64,000 bases of DNA from Sporosarcina sp. NCCP-2222 (GCF_023168145.1 NZ_BQYK01000005.1:85439-149438), one strand, 5' to 3'. Shown: positions 23,756 through 33,841, numbered from the stretch's first letter. A program made the numbers and translations. The notes: a model not told the origin generated them from the sequence alone.

Positions 23756-23785
23756 AAAACCAACCTCTTGATTGAGATTGGTTTT
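23756..23785 (-). terminator. Rho-independent terminator
   Basis: AAAACCAA pairs with TTGGTTTT with an inner CTC/GAG pair. It stands directly downstream of the pentapeptide-repeat gene on the minus strand. Confidence 0.75.
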
Positions 23786-23789
23786 GTCT

Positions 23790-24644
23790 TTACTTCCAGT
23801 GATACGGACGGGTCAAGTGATGAGGGAGTCGAGTGTTTACATCACCAGAAGCGGCGTTTACTTGTGCTTGCGTCAGGAAGAGACTGCCGCGGAGGTCAGC
23901 TCCGCTAAGATTGGCGGCTCGCAGATCAGCACCGATCATATCAGCCTCGCGCAAATCGGCTTGTCGCAAGTCAGCGCCGAGAAGAAGGGCCCCTCGAAAG
24001 TTCATTCCACGTAAATCAGTATTACGGAAATTGACGCCGATCAAGTCAGCACCGGCACCCGGCTTTTTCTTTGGCTCACGCCTTGGATCTCTTTTTGCAG
24101 CTACAATTGAACGGATCCGTTCACTAGACTGCAATAGAAACTCATTCACTTTTGCCCGATGGAACGGCACGTCCAACCGCATGATTTGGTCGACGGGCAG
24201 TGTGGTAAGCTGTTCCGTTTCTTGATAAACGGCCTGCAGATCAGCATGAAGATCACGCAGGACATCCCTTGACAGCACATCTGCCAAATAATAAAGCATT
24301 TCATGGAGCTGCTGTACAATCGGAAAAACAGCATACATCGATGAAGCGGTTTCCGGTGCTGCTCTCCAATCGTTTCCGTTAAAAATAGTTTGAGATACTT
24401 TTTGTCCAGCCCCAAAGCACTCGTAGGATACACATCCATTACATCCTTTTTCACGAAGTTCTGTATGAATGCTGCACCGGAAATTAGGTTGAAGGTTCCG
24501 GCATGGCGTTCCCCCATCTTTATGAAAAGCGAAATCAGCAGATGCTGCGAAGGGCAAGGCCACGCAGCATAAAGCGAAGCAATTGGCGCAGTCGGACCGC
24601 AATTCTTTCGTACGATGTTCCGATATGATTTCTTGCTGAGACAT
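23790..24644 (-). CDS. Pentapeptide-repeat protein with Cys-rich N-terminal domain
   Basis: A 284-residue protein in two parts. Residues 15-80 carry nine cysteines (19, 22, 26, 27, 48, 57, 68, 71 and 76), with CxxC-x3-CC followed by GTPCRNL, FRCSIH and GCNGCVSYECFGAG; the spacing recalls zinc- or iron-sulfur-cluster-binding YkgJ-like domains. Residues about 196-262 are pentapeptide repeats of the A(D/N)Lxx kind that fold as a right-handed beta-helix, as in DNA-mimic gyrase protectors. A helical linker of about 110 residues lies between. Similar proteins are widespread but uncharacterised. It is a single gene; both metal binding and target are inferred. Confidence 0.85.
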   Translation of the reverse strand: MSQQEIISEHRTKELRSDCANCFALCCVALPFAASADFAFHKDGGTPCRNLQPNFRCSIHTELREKGCNGCVSYECFGAGQKVSQTIFNGNDWRAAPETASSMYAVFPIVQQLHEMLYYLADVLSRDVLRDLHADLQAVYQETEQLTTLPVDQIMRLDVPFHRAKVNEFLLQSSERIRSIVAAKRDPRREPKKKPGAGADLIGVNFRNTDLRGMNFRGALLLGADLRQADLREADMIGADLRAANLSGADLRGSLFLTQAQVNAASGDVNTRLPHHLTRPYHWK

Positions 24645-24720
24645 AACTTTACACTTCCTTCAGTCAGGTACTCTCTATATTACACTAGAAAGCTAAAAAG
24701 GTTGTACTAGTTATTGGTTC

Positions 24721-26136
24721 TCAAGATGCAGGACGCTTCATGAACAAGGACAAAATTACATTCATGACTGCAAACAGCAAACCAACTATAAACACCACAG
24801 AAGCTGCAGAGGCAGCGGCTGACGAAACATCTGGCACAGTTTCAAGCAGCTGGTTCTGCCGGGCGGTGAACAAGGAAATCATAATGCCGATGCCGAGCGC
24901 ACCCGCTACCTGTTGTGATGTTTGCGAAATCGCAATACCGTCTGGGTACAATTTGCGCGGCAAGGCATTGAGTGTATTCGTCTGCACAGAGGGAATCACC
25001 ATGCCGATTCCCACCATCATGATGATATGGGCTAAGATGACAGGCCAAAGTGCAGTATTCGAGCCAAGCGACATGTAAAGAATATAGGCAATAACAACGA
25101 GTATCGTTCCCGGTGTGATGAGAGCTCTCGGCCCATATTTATCAAATAACCGACCGACAATTGGCGCGAGGATACAATTGAGCAAACTCCCCGGCAATAG
25201 GACCAGACCTGATACGAACGCTGAAATCAGCAAAGCCATCTGCATATACATCGGCAAAACGACAAGCAATGACAGCATATTGAAAAATGTAATGACATTC
25301 ATGACGAGGCCTAATGTGAATAGAGGATGCTTGAACGCTCGCAAATTCAACATAGGTTCCTGCATCTTCAATTGCCGGATCGAAAATAGAATGAGAGAAA
25401 ACAACCCGATTCCAATAGAGCCGAGAACTATTATATGGGTCCATCCTAAGCTTCCGCCGGTACTGACACCATAGACAACACCGCCAAAACCGAGTGTTGA
25501 TAAGATCACTGATAGGTAATCAATTGAAACTTTTCGTATTTCATTAACATTTGGAATGAATACGATCCCCAAGACGAGGGAGAGAAGTAAAAACGGTAAA
25601 GTCAGCCAAAAAATCCAATGCCACGAGATAGCATCGAGTATCATCCCTGCCAAAGTCGGACCAAAGGCAGGGCCTGCTAAAATAACCAAGCCCATCATCC
25701 CCATGGCACCGCCCCGTTTGTCAGGTGGATAAATAGTAAAAATAACATTTTGCGTTAGCGGCAGCATGATCGCAAGCCCGACAGCCTGGATAATTCGTGC
25801 TGCAAGCAAAACTCCAAATGCCGGAGCGAGAGCCGCCACCATCGTTCCGGTAATAGAAAATAATATGGAGGCCAAAAACATTTGGCGCGTGGTGAACTTC
25901 TGCATTAAGATTCCTGACACGGGCACTAAGATGCCAAGTGTTAGAAAGTAACCTGTCGCAAGCCATTGGATGGTTGTGGCATCGACATTGAAAATTCCTT
26001 TTAATTCATTTAAGGCGATATTTAACGCTGTTTCACTGAAGAGCCCGACGAATCCTGCTATCAGCAGGGCAGCCATAATAGGACCTGTTTTATATTGTTT
26101 ATTCACAACCCACTTCTCCTTTAACTCATCGGTCAT
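24721..26136 (-). CDS. DHA2-family MFS efflux transporter
   Basis: A drug:proton antiporter of about 471 residues with 14 predicted helices. Helix 1 has AGFVGLFSETALNIALNEL, motif A-like GILMQKFTTRQMFL follows, and motif C appears as GPAFGPTLAGMILDAISWHW. It resembles the LmrB/YhcA/MdrP group. The start is uncertain: the frame opens at a GTG (26181) that abuts GGAGGT; ATG 26136 has AAGGA and GTG 26106 has AAAGGAG at nine bases. It is the second DHA2 pump in the window, 8 kb from the first and clearly different in sequence. It is divergent from the catalase gene. Confidence 0.88.
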   Translation of the reverse strand: MTDELKEKWVVNKQYKTGPIMAALLIAGFVGLFSETALNIALNELKGIFNVDATTIQWLATGYFLTLGILVPVSGILMQKFTTRQMFLASILFSITGTMVAALAPAFGVLLAARIIQAVGLAIMLPLTQNVIFTIYPPDKRGGAMGMMGLVILAGPAFGPTLAGMILDAISWHWIFWLTLPFLLLSLVLGIVFIPNVNEIRKVSIDYLSVILSTLGFGGVVYGVSTGGSLGWTHIIVLGSIGIGLFSLILFSIRQLKMQEPMLNLRAFKHPLFTLGLVMNVITFFNMLSLLVVLPMYMQMALLISAFVSGLVLLPGSLLNCILAPIVGRLFDKYGPRALITPGTILVVIAYILYMSLGSNTALWPVILAHIIMMVGIGMVIPSVQTNTLNALPRKLYPDGIAISQTSQQVAGALGIGIMISLFTARQNQLLETVPDVSSAAASAASVVFIVGLLFAVMNVILSLFMKRPAS

Positions 26137-26411
26137 TGCGTCCTTTTTTCGCAACGACTTATTGTCCAAATCCCGGAGCACACCTCCATGATACTAGCCG
26201 GTTCGTTTTGAACTATAACAAAAACGGATTCCTCCGTGTAAGTGTTTTTTTACATTATACAAGAACGGGGTTCACAATTCCGACACATTTATCCTACCCG
26301 TAAGCATCTTGTCACACGTCAGATAGAAAGGTTAATACACCCATGAACTGGGAAGAGTAAATATATAATCCCCTGCCCTCAAGGGGAAATTCATGGTAGG
26401 AGGTACTCTAG

Positions 26412-28013
26412 ATGAAGGATGAAAGACGCGAGGCTACACAACATTCGGCAAATGAAGAGGATTTGACGCTGACAAACCGGCAAGGACATCCCGTGACTAA
26501 CAATCAAAACTTGCGGACAATTGGGAACCGCGGGCCTGCAACACTTGAGAACTACCATTTCATTGAAAAGCTGAGCCACTTTGACCGGGAACGTATTCCT
26601 GAACGGGTCGTGCACGCAAGAGGTGCAGGCGCACACGGTTATTTTGAAGCGTATGGATCGGCCGGTGATGAACCAATATCCAAGTATACAAGAGCGAAGC
26701 TGTTTCAAGAAAAAGGGAAACAAACGCCTGTGTTCGTCCGTTTTTCTTCAGTAATCCATGGCGGCCATTCGCCCGAGACACTTCGGGATCCACGCGGCTT
26801 TGCGGTTAAGTTCTATACGGAAGATGGCAACTGGGATCTCGTTGGGAATAACCTGAAGATCTTTTTTATCCGTGATGCCATTAAATTCCCGGATATGATT
26901 CATGCGTTCAAGCCCGATCCGGTTACGAATATCCAAGACAGTGAGCGCTTTTTTGACTTCTGCGCCAATTCACCCGAATCCTTTCATATGGTCACGTTCA
27001 TTTATTCTCCTTGGGGCATTCCAGCCAATTACCGGCAGATGCAAGGCTCGGGAGTTAACACATATAAGTGGGTCAACAGTGAAGGAGAAGCAGTCCTCGT
27101 AAAATATCACTGGGAGCCAAAACAAGGCATTAAAAATCTAACGCAACAAGAAGCCGAGGAAATCCAAGCGAAAAATTTTAATCACGCGACCCAAGATTTA
27201 TATGAAGCCATTGAACGCGGCGATTATCCAGAATGGGAATTATTCGTCCAAATCATGAGTGATGAAGAGCATCCGGAACTCGACTTCGATCCGCTTGATG
27301 ATACCAAGCTATGGCCAAACGACCAATTCCCTTGGATTCCGATCGGCCGGATGGTATTAAATAAAAACCCGGAAGACTATTTCACTGAAGTCGAACAAGT
27401 AGCCTTTGGGACAGGTGTGCTAGTTGACGGCCTGGACTTTTCCGACGACAAGATGCTGCAAGGCAGGACATTCTCCTACTCCGATACCCAGCGTTACCGG
27501 GTAGGACCAAACTATCTCCAATTGCCGATCAATGCGCCGAAAACACGTGTTGCCACAAACCAAAGAGGCGGCCAAATGCAATACAAAGTGGACTTGGCAC
27601 CAGGACAGAATCCACATGTCAATTACGAGCCTTCCATTCTAGGCGGATTACAGGAAGCGAAACCGGCAGGTAAAGAATATACCCCTCACTATGATGCGAA
27701 TCTGGTCCGGGAATCAATCGACCGTAATGACAACACGAAACAAGCCGGCGAAACATACCGTGCTTTTGAGAAATGGGAAAAGGATGAATTGATTCAAAAC
27801 CTAGTTAACGATCTATCGAAATGCGATCCGCGGCTTCAAGATAAAATGATCGCCTTAGCAGAGGATGCCGACGAGGAATATGGACGCCGTTTGCGCGAGG
27901 GGCTCACTAATGCCAGCAAGGCTGGTTCCAGCATGCGTCCTCTTGGAAATGAAGGCGGCGAAAAAGGACCAAAAATGGCAGAGGAAAAAGGCAGAGAGAC
28001 CGATTCATACTGA
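26412..28013 (+). CDS. Monofunctional heme catalase
   Basis: A 533-residue catalase that splits hydrogen peroxide to water and oxygen. Active-site His68 lies in [15 protein letters not shown], Asn146 in [12 protein letters not shown], and the proximal heme Tyr in [17 protein letters not shown]. The N-terminal [20 protein letters not shown] closely recalls Bacillus KatA/KatX-type enzymes. The ATG follows GTAGGAGGT. The C-terminal tail after about 480 is short and charged, without the flavodoxin-like domain of large catalases. No clear PerR box was found in the 230 bases upstream. Vegetative or spore role is undecided. Confidence 0.95.
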   Translation: MKDERREATQHSANEEDLTLTNRQGHPVTNNQNLRTIGNRGPATLENYHFIEKLSHFDRERIPERVVHARGAGAHGYFEAYGSAGDEPISKYTRAKLFQEKGKQTPVFVRFSSVIHGGHSPETLRDPRGFAVKFYTEDGNWDLVGNNLKIFFIRDAIKFPDMIHAFKPDPVTNIQDSERFFDFCANSPESFHMVTFIYSPWGIPANYRQMQGSGVNTYKWVNSEGEAVLVKYHWEPKQGIKNLTQQEAEEIQAKNFNHATQDLYEAIERGDYPEWELFVQIMSDEEHPELDFDPLDDTKLWPNDQFPWIPIGRMVLNKNPEDYFTEVEQVAFGTGVLVDGLDFSDDKMLQGRTFSYSDTQRYRVGPNYLQLPINAPKTRVATNQRGGQMQYKVDLAPGQNPHVNYEPSILGGLQEAKPAGKEYTPHYDANLVRESIDRNDNTKQAGETYRAFEKWEKDELIQNLVNDLSKCDPRLQDKMIALAEDADEEYGRRLREGLTNASKAGSSMRPLGNEGGEKGPKMAEEKGRETDSY

Positions 28014-28026
28014 TTTTACGGTAATG

Positions 28027-28062
28027 AAAAGGGTTGGAAATCGATTGATTTCCAACCCTTTT
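28027..28062 (+). terminator. Rho-independent terminator
   Basis: AAAAGGGTTGGAAATC (28027-28042) pairs perfectly with GATTTCCAACCCTTTT (28047-28062) around GATT. It closes the catalase gene. Confidence 0.9.
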
Positions 28063-28138
28063 ATATGCTGTCTGATTTCCTAGCCAGCGCAAGTTAACTT
28101 AAACGCATGCACTTAGCCGGTCACCCCAACAAAGTGTC

Positions 28139-28699
28139 TCACTTTGCCGTGAGCTCTTCTTCCGTCACCCATTTATGGTTCTTCACAGGTTCTCCTCCGG
28201 TCGTCGGGGTATAATCGATCATATACACAGTTGTCTTTTCGGAAGAATCGACGACACCTTCTGCTCCTTTCATACCTTTCATATGATCCGCTTCAATTGT
28301 TATTTTGGTGCCGTCGGCCAAGGGTTCTTTCCCCGCGTCTTTGATTTCCTCTTGGATGACCCATTTATGGTGCGGGACTTCCGCGCCGCCTCCTGCTGGC
28401 GTATATGTCACCTCATAGGCAGTCGTTTCATAAGCACCAGCAATTTTGGCTACGGCGCCTTTCATTCCTTCCATGTGGTCAGCTTGAACGATGGCTTCGC
28501 TGCCGACAGGATATGTAGGATTTGCAGCAACTTCGAGTGTATCCGGCACATCACCTGAACCTGTGTGTTCCATCTCGTGGTGGGAAGATTCCTGGTTCGT
28601 TTCAACTTTTGTGTTGTCGTCGTTATTGGCTTTTTCTTTATTGCCACAGCCGCCTAGCACCAACATGGCAGCCGACATAAAAAAGATTAATTTTTTCAT
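28139..28699 (-). CDS. YdhK-family lipoprotein with two DUF1541 repeats
   Basis: A 186-residue lipoprotein. The ATG at 28699 has AAAGGAG nine bases upstream. The signal KLIFFMSAAMLVLGGCGN ends in a lipobox. The mature part is two copies of a domain of about 60 residues, each with ADHM(E/K)GMKGA, a TTxYxVxYTP strand and HKWVxxEE. YdhK in Bacillus subtilis is of unknown function; relatives are often near copper or oxidative-stress genes because of their His/Met-rich segments (SSHHEMEH here). No metal gene adjoins it. A terminator separates it from the ABC genes upstream. Confidence 0.88.
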   Translation of the reverse strand: MKKLIFFMSAAMLVLGGCGNKEKANNDDNTKVETNQESSHHEMEHTGSGDVPDTLEVAANPTYPVGSEAIVQADHMEGMKGAVAKIAGAYETTAYEVTYTPAGGGAEVPHHKWVIQEEIKDAGKEPLADGTKITIEADHMKGMKGAEGVVDSSEKTTVYMIDYTPTTGGEPVKNHKWVTEEELTAK

Positions 28700-28786
28700 A
28701 AACTTCGTCTCCTTTACATATGATTTTTTCCTACCTTCATCGTTTCCCGCTCCTTCCTCTTTTATAACGTAAACTTTCGAATAAAA

Positions 28787-28820
28787 AGCTGCCCCGAAGA
28801 TTTTCCCCTTCTTGGCAGCT
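28787..28820 (-). terminator. Rho-independent terminator
   Basis: On the minus strand AGCTGCC pairs with GGCAGCT, with an inner AGAAG/CTTC pairing, followed by TTTTTATT. It ends the large ABC operon at 28828. Confidence 0.8.
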
Positions 28821-28827
28821 CTCATTA

Positions 28828-31293
28828 TCATTTATTATCTTGCAACACTTCCACACTAATTTTTCTGGCGCCAAGCTTATGGCCGATAGGTACAAAAAGC
28901 GCTATGCTGATGGTAAGCATGGCCGCTGCGACGGCCCATAACAGTGATGCGTTGACGTGCAGTTCACCAGAATCGATAAGCAGTATGATCCACGCCAATA
29001 AAAACCCGCAGACCGTGCCAAAGCAAAGCCCGATGATGACATATAGAGAAACCTGTGTCAAAATGACTTTTCCAATGCCTCGCGGACGCACACCTATTGT
29101 CCTTAAAACCGCAAACTCTTTCCGTTTCGCATAAACCGTATTGATCAGTGTATTGCACACGCCCGTCATGACGGATAACACAAGCGCAACGAGCACCATC
29201 AGGAAAATCGACCAGCGCTGCAGGAACATGGTATTAGCCTCATCAACGGACTTTTGATGCCCAAACAACTGAAGTTCCGGGTATTGCTGTTTCAACGGTT
29301 CCAATGCCTTCATTGTTTCTTCCTCACTTGTAGCATCCAAGTAGAGGGCATGAAACGTCGTGTATTCATTCAGGAAAGTGGCCGCTTTCCAATCCATCAT
29401 GGCATCTACATCAGGCATGGTGGGAGAAATGGCACCGATGACCATCTGGTCTATCCACTCTACTTGCAACGATGCGTTGGAAAAAACACCAATCTGATAT
29501 GTGTCACCTACCTGAAGCTCATGCTTCTTAGCAAACTCTTTGGATATTACTATTTCCTTTGTCGGATCTTTCACCTGTTCCTCCAACAGACCCTTAGTAG
29601 ACAAATCTGTCATGGCGTAGCTGAACTCATGCTGTCCTCCTGCCAATTGAATTTCACCTGGAGCCGCATTACTGACTGTATATACAGCATTCCCCGGAAA
29701 TTGTTCCTCCACTTTCTTTTGCAGTTCCAATGTCGGAATCGCTGAATCCCATAATCTGCTTTTCAAAACAATCGAAGTTGGAAATTGTTTGTCGATATAA
29801 GTTAATCCATTCTGTTGAATGGTGTTCAATAAAACCGAGCCGAAAACTGTAATCGTCATAACGAGGCTGATGGATAAGATGACAAGTGTATTTTTTCGTA
29901 TTTGCGGCAACATGGTTTGAATCGCAATTGCCGCCTCTTTCCCAAACACGTTTTGCACAGCTGGCAGCATCGCTCGCAATATGGGAGCCATGAACAGTGG
30001 CAGCAGCAAAAATAACGCAATGATACATGATAGCCCGCCCCCTAAGAATGCTAGCGCTTTGCCTCCCCCTCCGTCCGGGCTGCCATAGCCAATTAGAATC
30101 GCGAGTAAGGAGACCCCCGCTAACAGCAAGCCCCAATTCCGGCGGCGTGAGGAATGGGTAAAATCAATTTTTTCATTTTCCTCGAATAATTGAATCGGCA
30201 GTGCTTTAGATGCCTTATAGGCTGGTATGGCTAGAAAAACTTGAATGACAATTGCACATAAGACTGCCACTGTAGCCGCGACGGTCCAGCCAAATGTCGC
30301 TGCCTCTGTTTCTATTGAAAATAACCGCCCGAAGATTGGTTGGATCAATCGATTGCCGCCAGCCGCCAAAAGGAGCCCTACTACTGTACCAGTTACATTT
30401 ATTAACGTACTTTGAATGAAAACAATATTGGCAATCTGTTTTGTCCTTGCTCCCATTGCACGCATGATGGCAAACTGATTCCGATTTTTATATAGCAGCA
30501 AGTCGAAATTGGATATGACCATCATGGACGTCACCAGCAATATTAAAACCGCCATGACGCCAATGAATATCGTCAGAGATTCCATATTCTGTTTAACGAA
30601 GTCTTCTTGCTCCATGACATCGATTCGCAGCCTGTCATCAAACTTTTGTAGATCGACAGCCATCGCCACGACATCCGTCCCGCGTATCGCTTTAATCATC
30701 AAGGCAGTTGTCGTCAGCTCATACTCGTTGCTCGGAAACGATTGGGCTGTCTCTAATGAAAAGATGAGCATATCCGGAACAATGCCCGCTCCTTCAATAT
30801 TGCCTATTATTTCTACTAGCTTGAATCGGCCATTTTCAATTTCCACTTCATCCCCCACAGCGAGCTCCAAGGAGCGGGCCAGCTGCGCCGACATGGCGAC
30901 GGATGTTTCGTCCAAATCAACTGTTGTATTGTACCGGCTTCTCACAAGATCATCGTTTCCCATGCCCACGGAATATACACTCCCGCCTAAAGGCTCGACA
31001 AATGCTCTTGTCACAAACACTTTCGAAATTTCTTCCGTGCCTGGATGCGCAGCCGCAAAGTCGAATAATGCCTGTTCATCATAAGCCGGCCCTTCGCTGT
31101 CATAGACGATCGCCAAATCTTGTTCCCCAAACAACGCCTTCATTTCATCCTGCAACGATTGCTTCGCATTGGACGAAAAGACAGACAAGGTGACAATTAA
31201 AGACACAGCGATGGCGATGCTGACAACCGAAGTGAAGACAATAAACGGATTCGCACGAAAAAATCGGAAAGCGAGTTCATTTAACGACTTCAT
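28828..31293 (-). CDS. Large FtsX-type ABC transporter permease
   Basis: An 821-residue membrane protein with the long DUF214/FtsX architecture. An N-terminal helix and a large outside domain are followed by three helices (about 235-350), a middle pair of helices (about 390-450) and a second outside domain. Three further helices (about 690-805) end the protein. Both FtsX modules carry the coupling motif: FAIMRAMGARTKQIANIVFI and FAVLRTIGVRPRGIGKVILT. Such permeases export or process lipoproteins, antimicrobial peptides or lipids. Its start overlaps the ATPase gene by 17 bases. No two-component system is adjacent, which differs from the BceAB class. Substrate unknown. Confidence 0.9.
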   Translation of the reverse strand: MKSLNELAFRFFRANPFIVFTSVVSIAIAVSLIVTLSVFSSNAKQSLQDEMKALFGEQDLAIVYDSEGPAYDEQALFDFAAAHPGTEEISKVFVTRAFVEPLGGSVYSVGMGNDDLVRSRYNTTVDLDETSVAMSAQLARSLELAVGDEVEIENGRFKLVEIIGNIEGAGIVPDMLIFSLETAQSFPSNEYELTTTALMIKAIRGTDVVAMAVDLQKFDDRLRIDVMEQEDFVKQNMESLTIFIGVMAVLILLVTSMMVISNFDLLLYKNRNQFAIMRAMGARTKQIANIVFIQSTLINVTGTVVGLLLAAGGNRLIQPIFGRLFSIETEAATFGWTVAATVAVLCAIVIQVFLAIPAYKASKALPIQLFEENEKIDFTHSSRRRNWGLLLAGVSLLAILIGYGSPDGGGGKALAFLGGGLSCIIALFLLLPLFMAPILRAMLPAVQNVFGKEAAIAIQTMLPQIRKNTLVILSISLVMTITVFGSVLLNTIQQNGLTYIDKQFPTSIVLKSRLWDSAIPTLELQKKVEEQFPGNAVYTVSNAAPGEIQLAGGQHEFSYAMTDLSTKGLLEEQVKDPTKEIVISKEFAKKHELQVGDTYQIGVFSNASLQVEWIDQMVIGAISPTMPDVDAMMDWKAATFLNEYTTFHALYLDATSEEETMKALEPLKQQYPELQLFGHQKSVDEANTMFLQRWSIFLMVLVALVLSVMTGVCNTLINTVYAKRKEFAVLRTIGVRPRGIGKVILTQVSLYVIIGLCFGTVCGFLLAWIILLIDSGELHVNASLLWAVAAAMLTISIALFVPIGHKLGARKISVEVLQDNK

Positions 31294-32041
31294 GTGTACG
31301 TCCCTCCAAAATCACTTGGAAGATTCGCATGATTTCTTCCATATCACCAGTTCCTTTGCACGTATACGTATTCACCATTTCCCCATCATGGAAAAACAGT
31401 ACACGATCCGCATATGTCGCTACGTTCGGATCATGTGTCACGACGAGCATACTTTGGTTCAGCTTTGCCTTCAACTCTGTCAGCACCCGTAAAATATCAT
31501 TGGATGTATTGGTATCCAAATTGCCCGTTAATTCATCCGCTAGTACGATCGGCGGTTCTGTAATTAAAGCTCGGCCAATTGCCACGCGTTGCTGCTGGCC
31601 ACCCGAAAGCTGGACCGGACGGTGATGCCGCCACTCCCGAAGCCCCATCAGCTCCACCATGGCATCAGTCTTTTGCCGAATTTGCTCCTTCGTCTCATTT
31701 TTTATCAAAAGGGGTAGCCCAATATTCTCTTCTACCGTTAAATCTTTGAGCAAATGAAAGGATTGAAAGATGAAACCAATATGGTCCCTGCGAAAATCCG
31801 TCGCGTACGGTTCCCGAAACATTTGGTTTGATGTTTGACCGTTCATTACAATCTTGCCTGAGGTCGGTTCATCCAATGCGCCGAGTATATTAAGCAGCGT
31901 GCTCTTTCCCGAACCACTCGTACCCATGACGGCAATCAGCTCGCCTTTCTTTAATGTGAATGAAATGCTTTTCAGCGCTTGTACAGAGCCTCCTGCAGCT
32001 TCATAGGTTTTAGACAGTTTCTCTACTGACAAGACATCCAT
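31277..32041 (-). CDS. ABC transporter ATP-binding protein (MacB/LolD type)
   Basis: A 254-residue ATPase from the ATG at 32041, with GGGAGG upstream; the frame extends to 32134 without a site. Walker A is GTSGSGKST, the signature LSGGQQQRV, Walker B IVLADELTGNLD (Leu replaces the usual Pro after DE) and the H-loop VTHD. An extra C-terminal tail of about 30 residues (YTCKGTGDMEEIMRIFQVIL) is longer than in typical LolD proteins. It forms an exporter with the 821-residue permease that follows. The 240 bases before the divergent YhfW-like gene must hold its promoter. Confidence 0.9.
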   Translation of the reverse strand: MDVLSVEKLSKTYEAAGGSVQALKSISFTLKKGELIAVMGTSGSGKSTLLNILGALDEPTSGKIVMNGQTSNQMFREPYATDFRRDHIGFIFQSFHLLKDLTVEENIGLPLLIKNETKEQIRQKTDAMVELMGLREWRHHRPVQLSGGQQQRVAIGRALITEPPIVLADELTGNLDTNTSNDILRVLTELKAKLNQSMLVVTHDPNVATYADRVLFFHDGEMVNTYTCKGTGDMEEIMRIFQVILEGRTHEVVK

Positions 32042-32279
32042 ATGAATCCTCCCGCTTTCTTTAGCTGATATTCCAAGCATACGGTGGAAGTACAGGGGCA
32101 TCCATCGAAGTAGCGAACAAAAGACAGGCCGCAACTTACATTTTTGTCATTTGTCTTAACTAATCCACTTCCTTAAATTCAATCTTTCCCTCCTCTCTTT
32201 TCTATTCTTTAATTACGTGTTTAGTTTCATAGGAGAAAGGTAGAAAAGGAGTAAGGACATCGTAAGGAGGAATCTCATT

Positions 32280-33776
32280 TTGGAAAAATTGCAGGGAGAA
32301 AACCGATCCTTTTGGAAAATGACAGAACATGGGGTCAGTTATCCCAAACTGGCTCAGGACATTGAAGTGGACACAGCGGTAATCGGTGGTGGCATTTCAG
32401 GCATTTTGACTGCTTACTTTTTAGCAAAACGCGGAAAGTCTGTAGCATTGCTAGAGGCCCGTGAACTCGTAGGCGGTACAACAGGCGGCACGACAGCCAA
32501 ATTATCCTCTCAGCATGAGCTGATATATGACAAAATGATAGAATTGGGCGGAGTTGAGCTGGCAAAACAATATTATGAAGCTAATCAAACAGGGCTTCGA
32601 CTAATTGAAGAATTGATAACGGAGCATGCCATTCATTGCGGCTTTGAGGAAATGGACTCTTACGTGTTCTCTCAACACGGAACGAATACACAGAACTTAG
32701 AGAAGGAAGCCGCCGCATATGAAATGATTGGAATTGAAGGCGGCATGACCGATTCTGTTCCGCTGGACTTCAATGTCGCTTCTGCTCTTGTCATGAAAGA
32801 CCAGGCGCAAATTCATCCGGTCAAGTTCTTGCATGGTGTTTTGCGGGAAATTGATCAAATGGGCGGGCGTATTTATCAGCATACCAAGTATATGGGAACA
32901 GAGAGGAATGGCGAACAGCTCACTTTGCAGACAGATACGCAATTTACTGTGTCATGCAGGCAAGTCGTCCTTGCTACGCTGTTCCCTGCGGAAGATCCGC
33001 ATTCCTTTTATTCTAATACAATGAAGCCTGTCACTTCCCACTTAACGGCATTTGCGAGTCCTCAAACGTTTGTAAAAGGCGTTTATATTAGTGATGACGC
33101 ACCGAAACGTACTTTCCGCGGCGCACAGGACGGAGACAGGCATGTGCTGATTGTCGGGGGTGAGACGCATCCGACTGGAGATGCGAAGTCGACAATTGAA
33201 CGGTATGAAGCAATTCGCCAATTTGCAAAAGAAGAGTTCGGATTGACCGATATGATTGGCTATTGGTCTGAGCACGAACTGACCACTCCCGATATGAGAC
33301 CATACATCGGTCCCATCGAGGAAGGGGACGATCAGATGTATGTCATGACCGGCTATAATAAATGGGGAATGACTGCTGCCGCGGCAGGCGCTCAATTGAT
33401 CGCCGACTTGATTACAGGGAAGCCAAATCGTTTCGAAGAGTTGTTCAACCCGCAACGAAGCCTTCCTGAAAAAAATAAGGAGGATTCCGGACAATCTAAT
33501 GATGCCTTTAAAAGTCTTCTTCAAAGAGCGGAACGCTTAGAAAAAGGACAAGCTGATCAGTTTAAGCAAAACGGAAAGCCGATTGGCATTTATAAAGACC
33601 TCAATTCGAACGTCCACTATTTAGATTTACACTGCACCCATCTCGGCTGCGGAGTTCGCTGGAATGATGGCGATCAAACATGGGATTGTCCATGCCATGG
33701 CTCCATCTTTGATGGAACAGGAGAGGTGCTTGCAGGGCCAGCTAAACAGCCATTAAAAAAAGTAAATCCCTATTAA
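32280..33776 (+). CDS. FAD-dependent oxidoreductase with C-terminal Rieske domain (YhfW-like)
   Basis: A 498-residue protein fusing a DAO/glycine-oxidase-like flavoprotein (1 to about 400) to a Rieske [2Fe-2S] domain (about 430-498). The dinucleotide loop is AVIGGGISGILTAYFLAKRG. The cluster ligands are C-T-H and C-P-C-H (LHCTHLGCGVRW and WDCPCHGSIFD). This is the layout of Bacillus YhfW. The flavin would oxidise an amine-like substrate and pass electrons through the Rieske centre, but no substrate is known. The TTG start follows AAGGAGGAATCTC. It is a single gene between ABC genes and a strong terminator. Confidence 0.9.
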   Translation: MEKLQGENRSFWKMTEHGVSYPKLAQDIEVDTAVIGGGISGILTAYFLAKRGKSVALLEARELVGGTTGGTTAKLSSQHELIYDKMIELGGVELAKQYYEANQTGLRLIEELITEHAIHCGFEEMDSYVFSQHGTNTQNLEKEAAAYEMIGIEGGMTDSVPLDFNVASALVMKDQAQIHPVKFLHGVLREIDQMGGRIYQHTKYMGTERNGEQLTLQTDTQFTVSCRQVVLATLFPAEDPHSFYSNTMKPVTSHLTAFASPQTFVKGVYISDDAPKRTFRGAQDGDRHVLIVGGETHPTGDAKSTIERYEAIRQFAKEEFGLTDMIGYWSEHELTTPDMRPYIGPIEEGDDQMYVMTGYNKWGMTAAAAGAQLIADLITGKPNRFEELFNPQRSLPEKNKEDSGQSNDAFKSLLQRAERLEKGQADQFKQNGKPIGIYKDLNSNVHYLDLHCTHLGCGVRWNDGDQTWDCPCHGSIFDGTGEVLAGPAKQPLKKVNPY

Positions 33777-33785
33777 AACTACTGG

Positions 33786-33822
33786 CAAGCGCCAAGCGGG
33801 TGTACTACTCGCTTGGCGCTTG
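33786..33822 (+). terminator. Rho-independent terminator
   Basis: CAAGCGCCAAGCG (33786-33798) pairs perfectly with CGCTTGGCGCTTG (33810-33822), followed by TCTTT. It ends the Rieske oxidoreductase gene. Confidence 0.8.
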
Positions 33823-33841
33823 TCTTTCGCGCATATGAAAA

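Noticed and set aside
26182-26411. PerR box before the catalase gene
   Set aside because: No inverted repeat close to the PerR consensus was found; only weak AT-rich matches are present.
28129-28145. Hairpin CAAAGTG/CACTTTG at the ydhK-like stop codon as a terminator
   Set aside because: It spans the stop codon and has no T-run on the minus strand.
31277-32041. BceAB-type antimicrobial-peptide resistance system
   Set aside because: The permease has a two-FtsX-domain form, but no sensor kinase or regulator is adjacent and the ten-helix BceB pattern was not seen.
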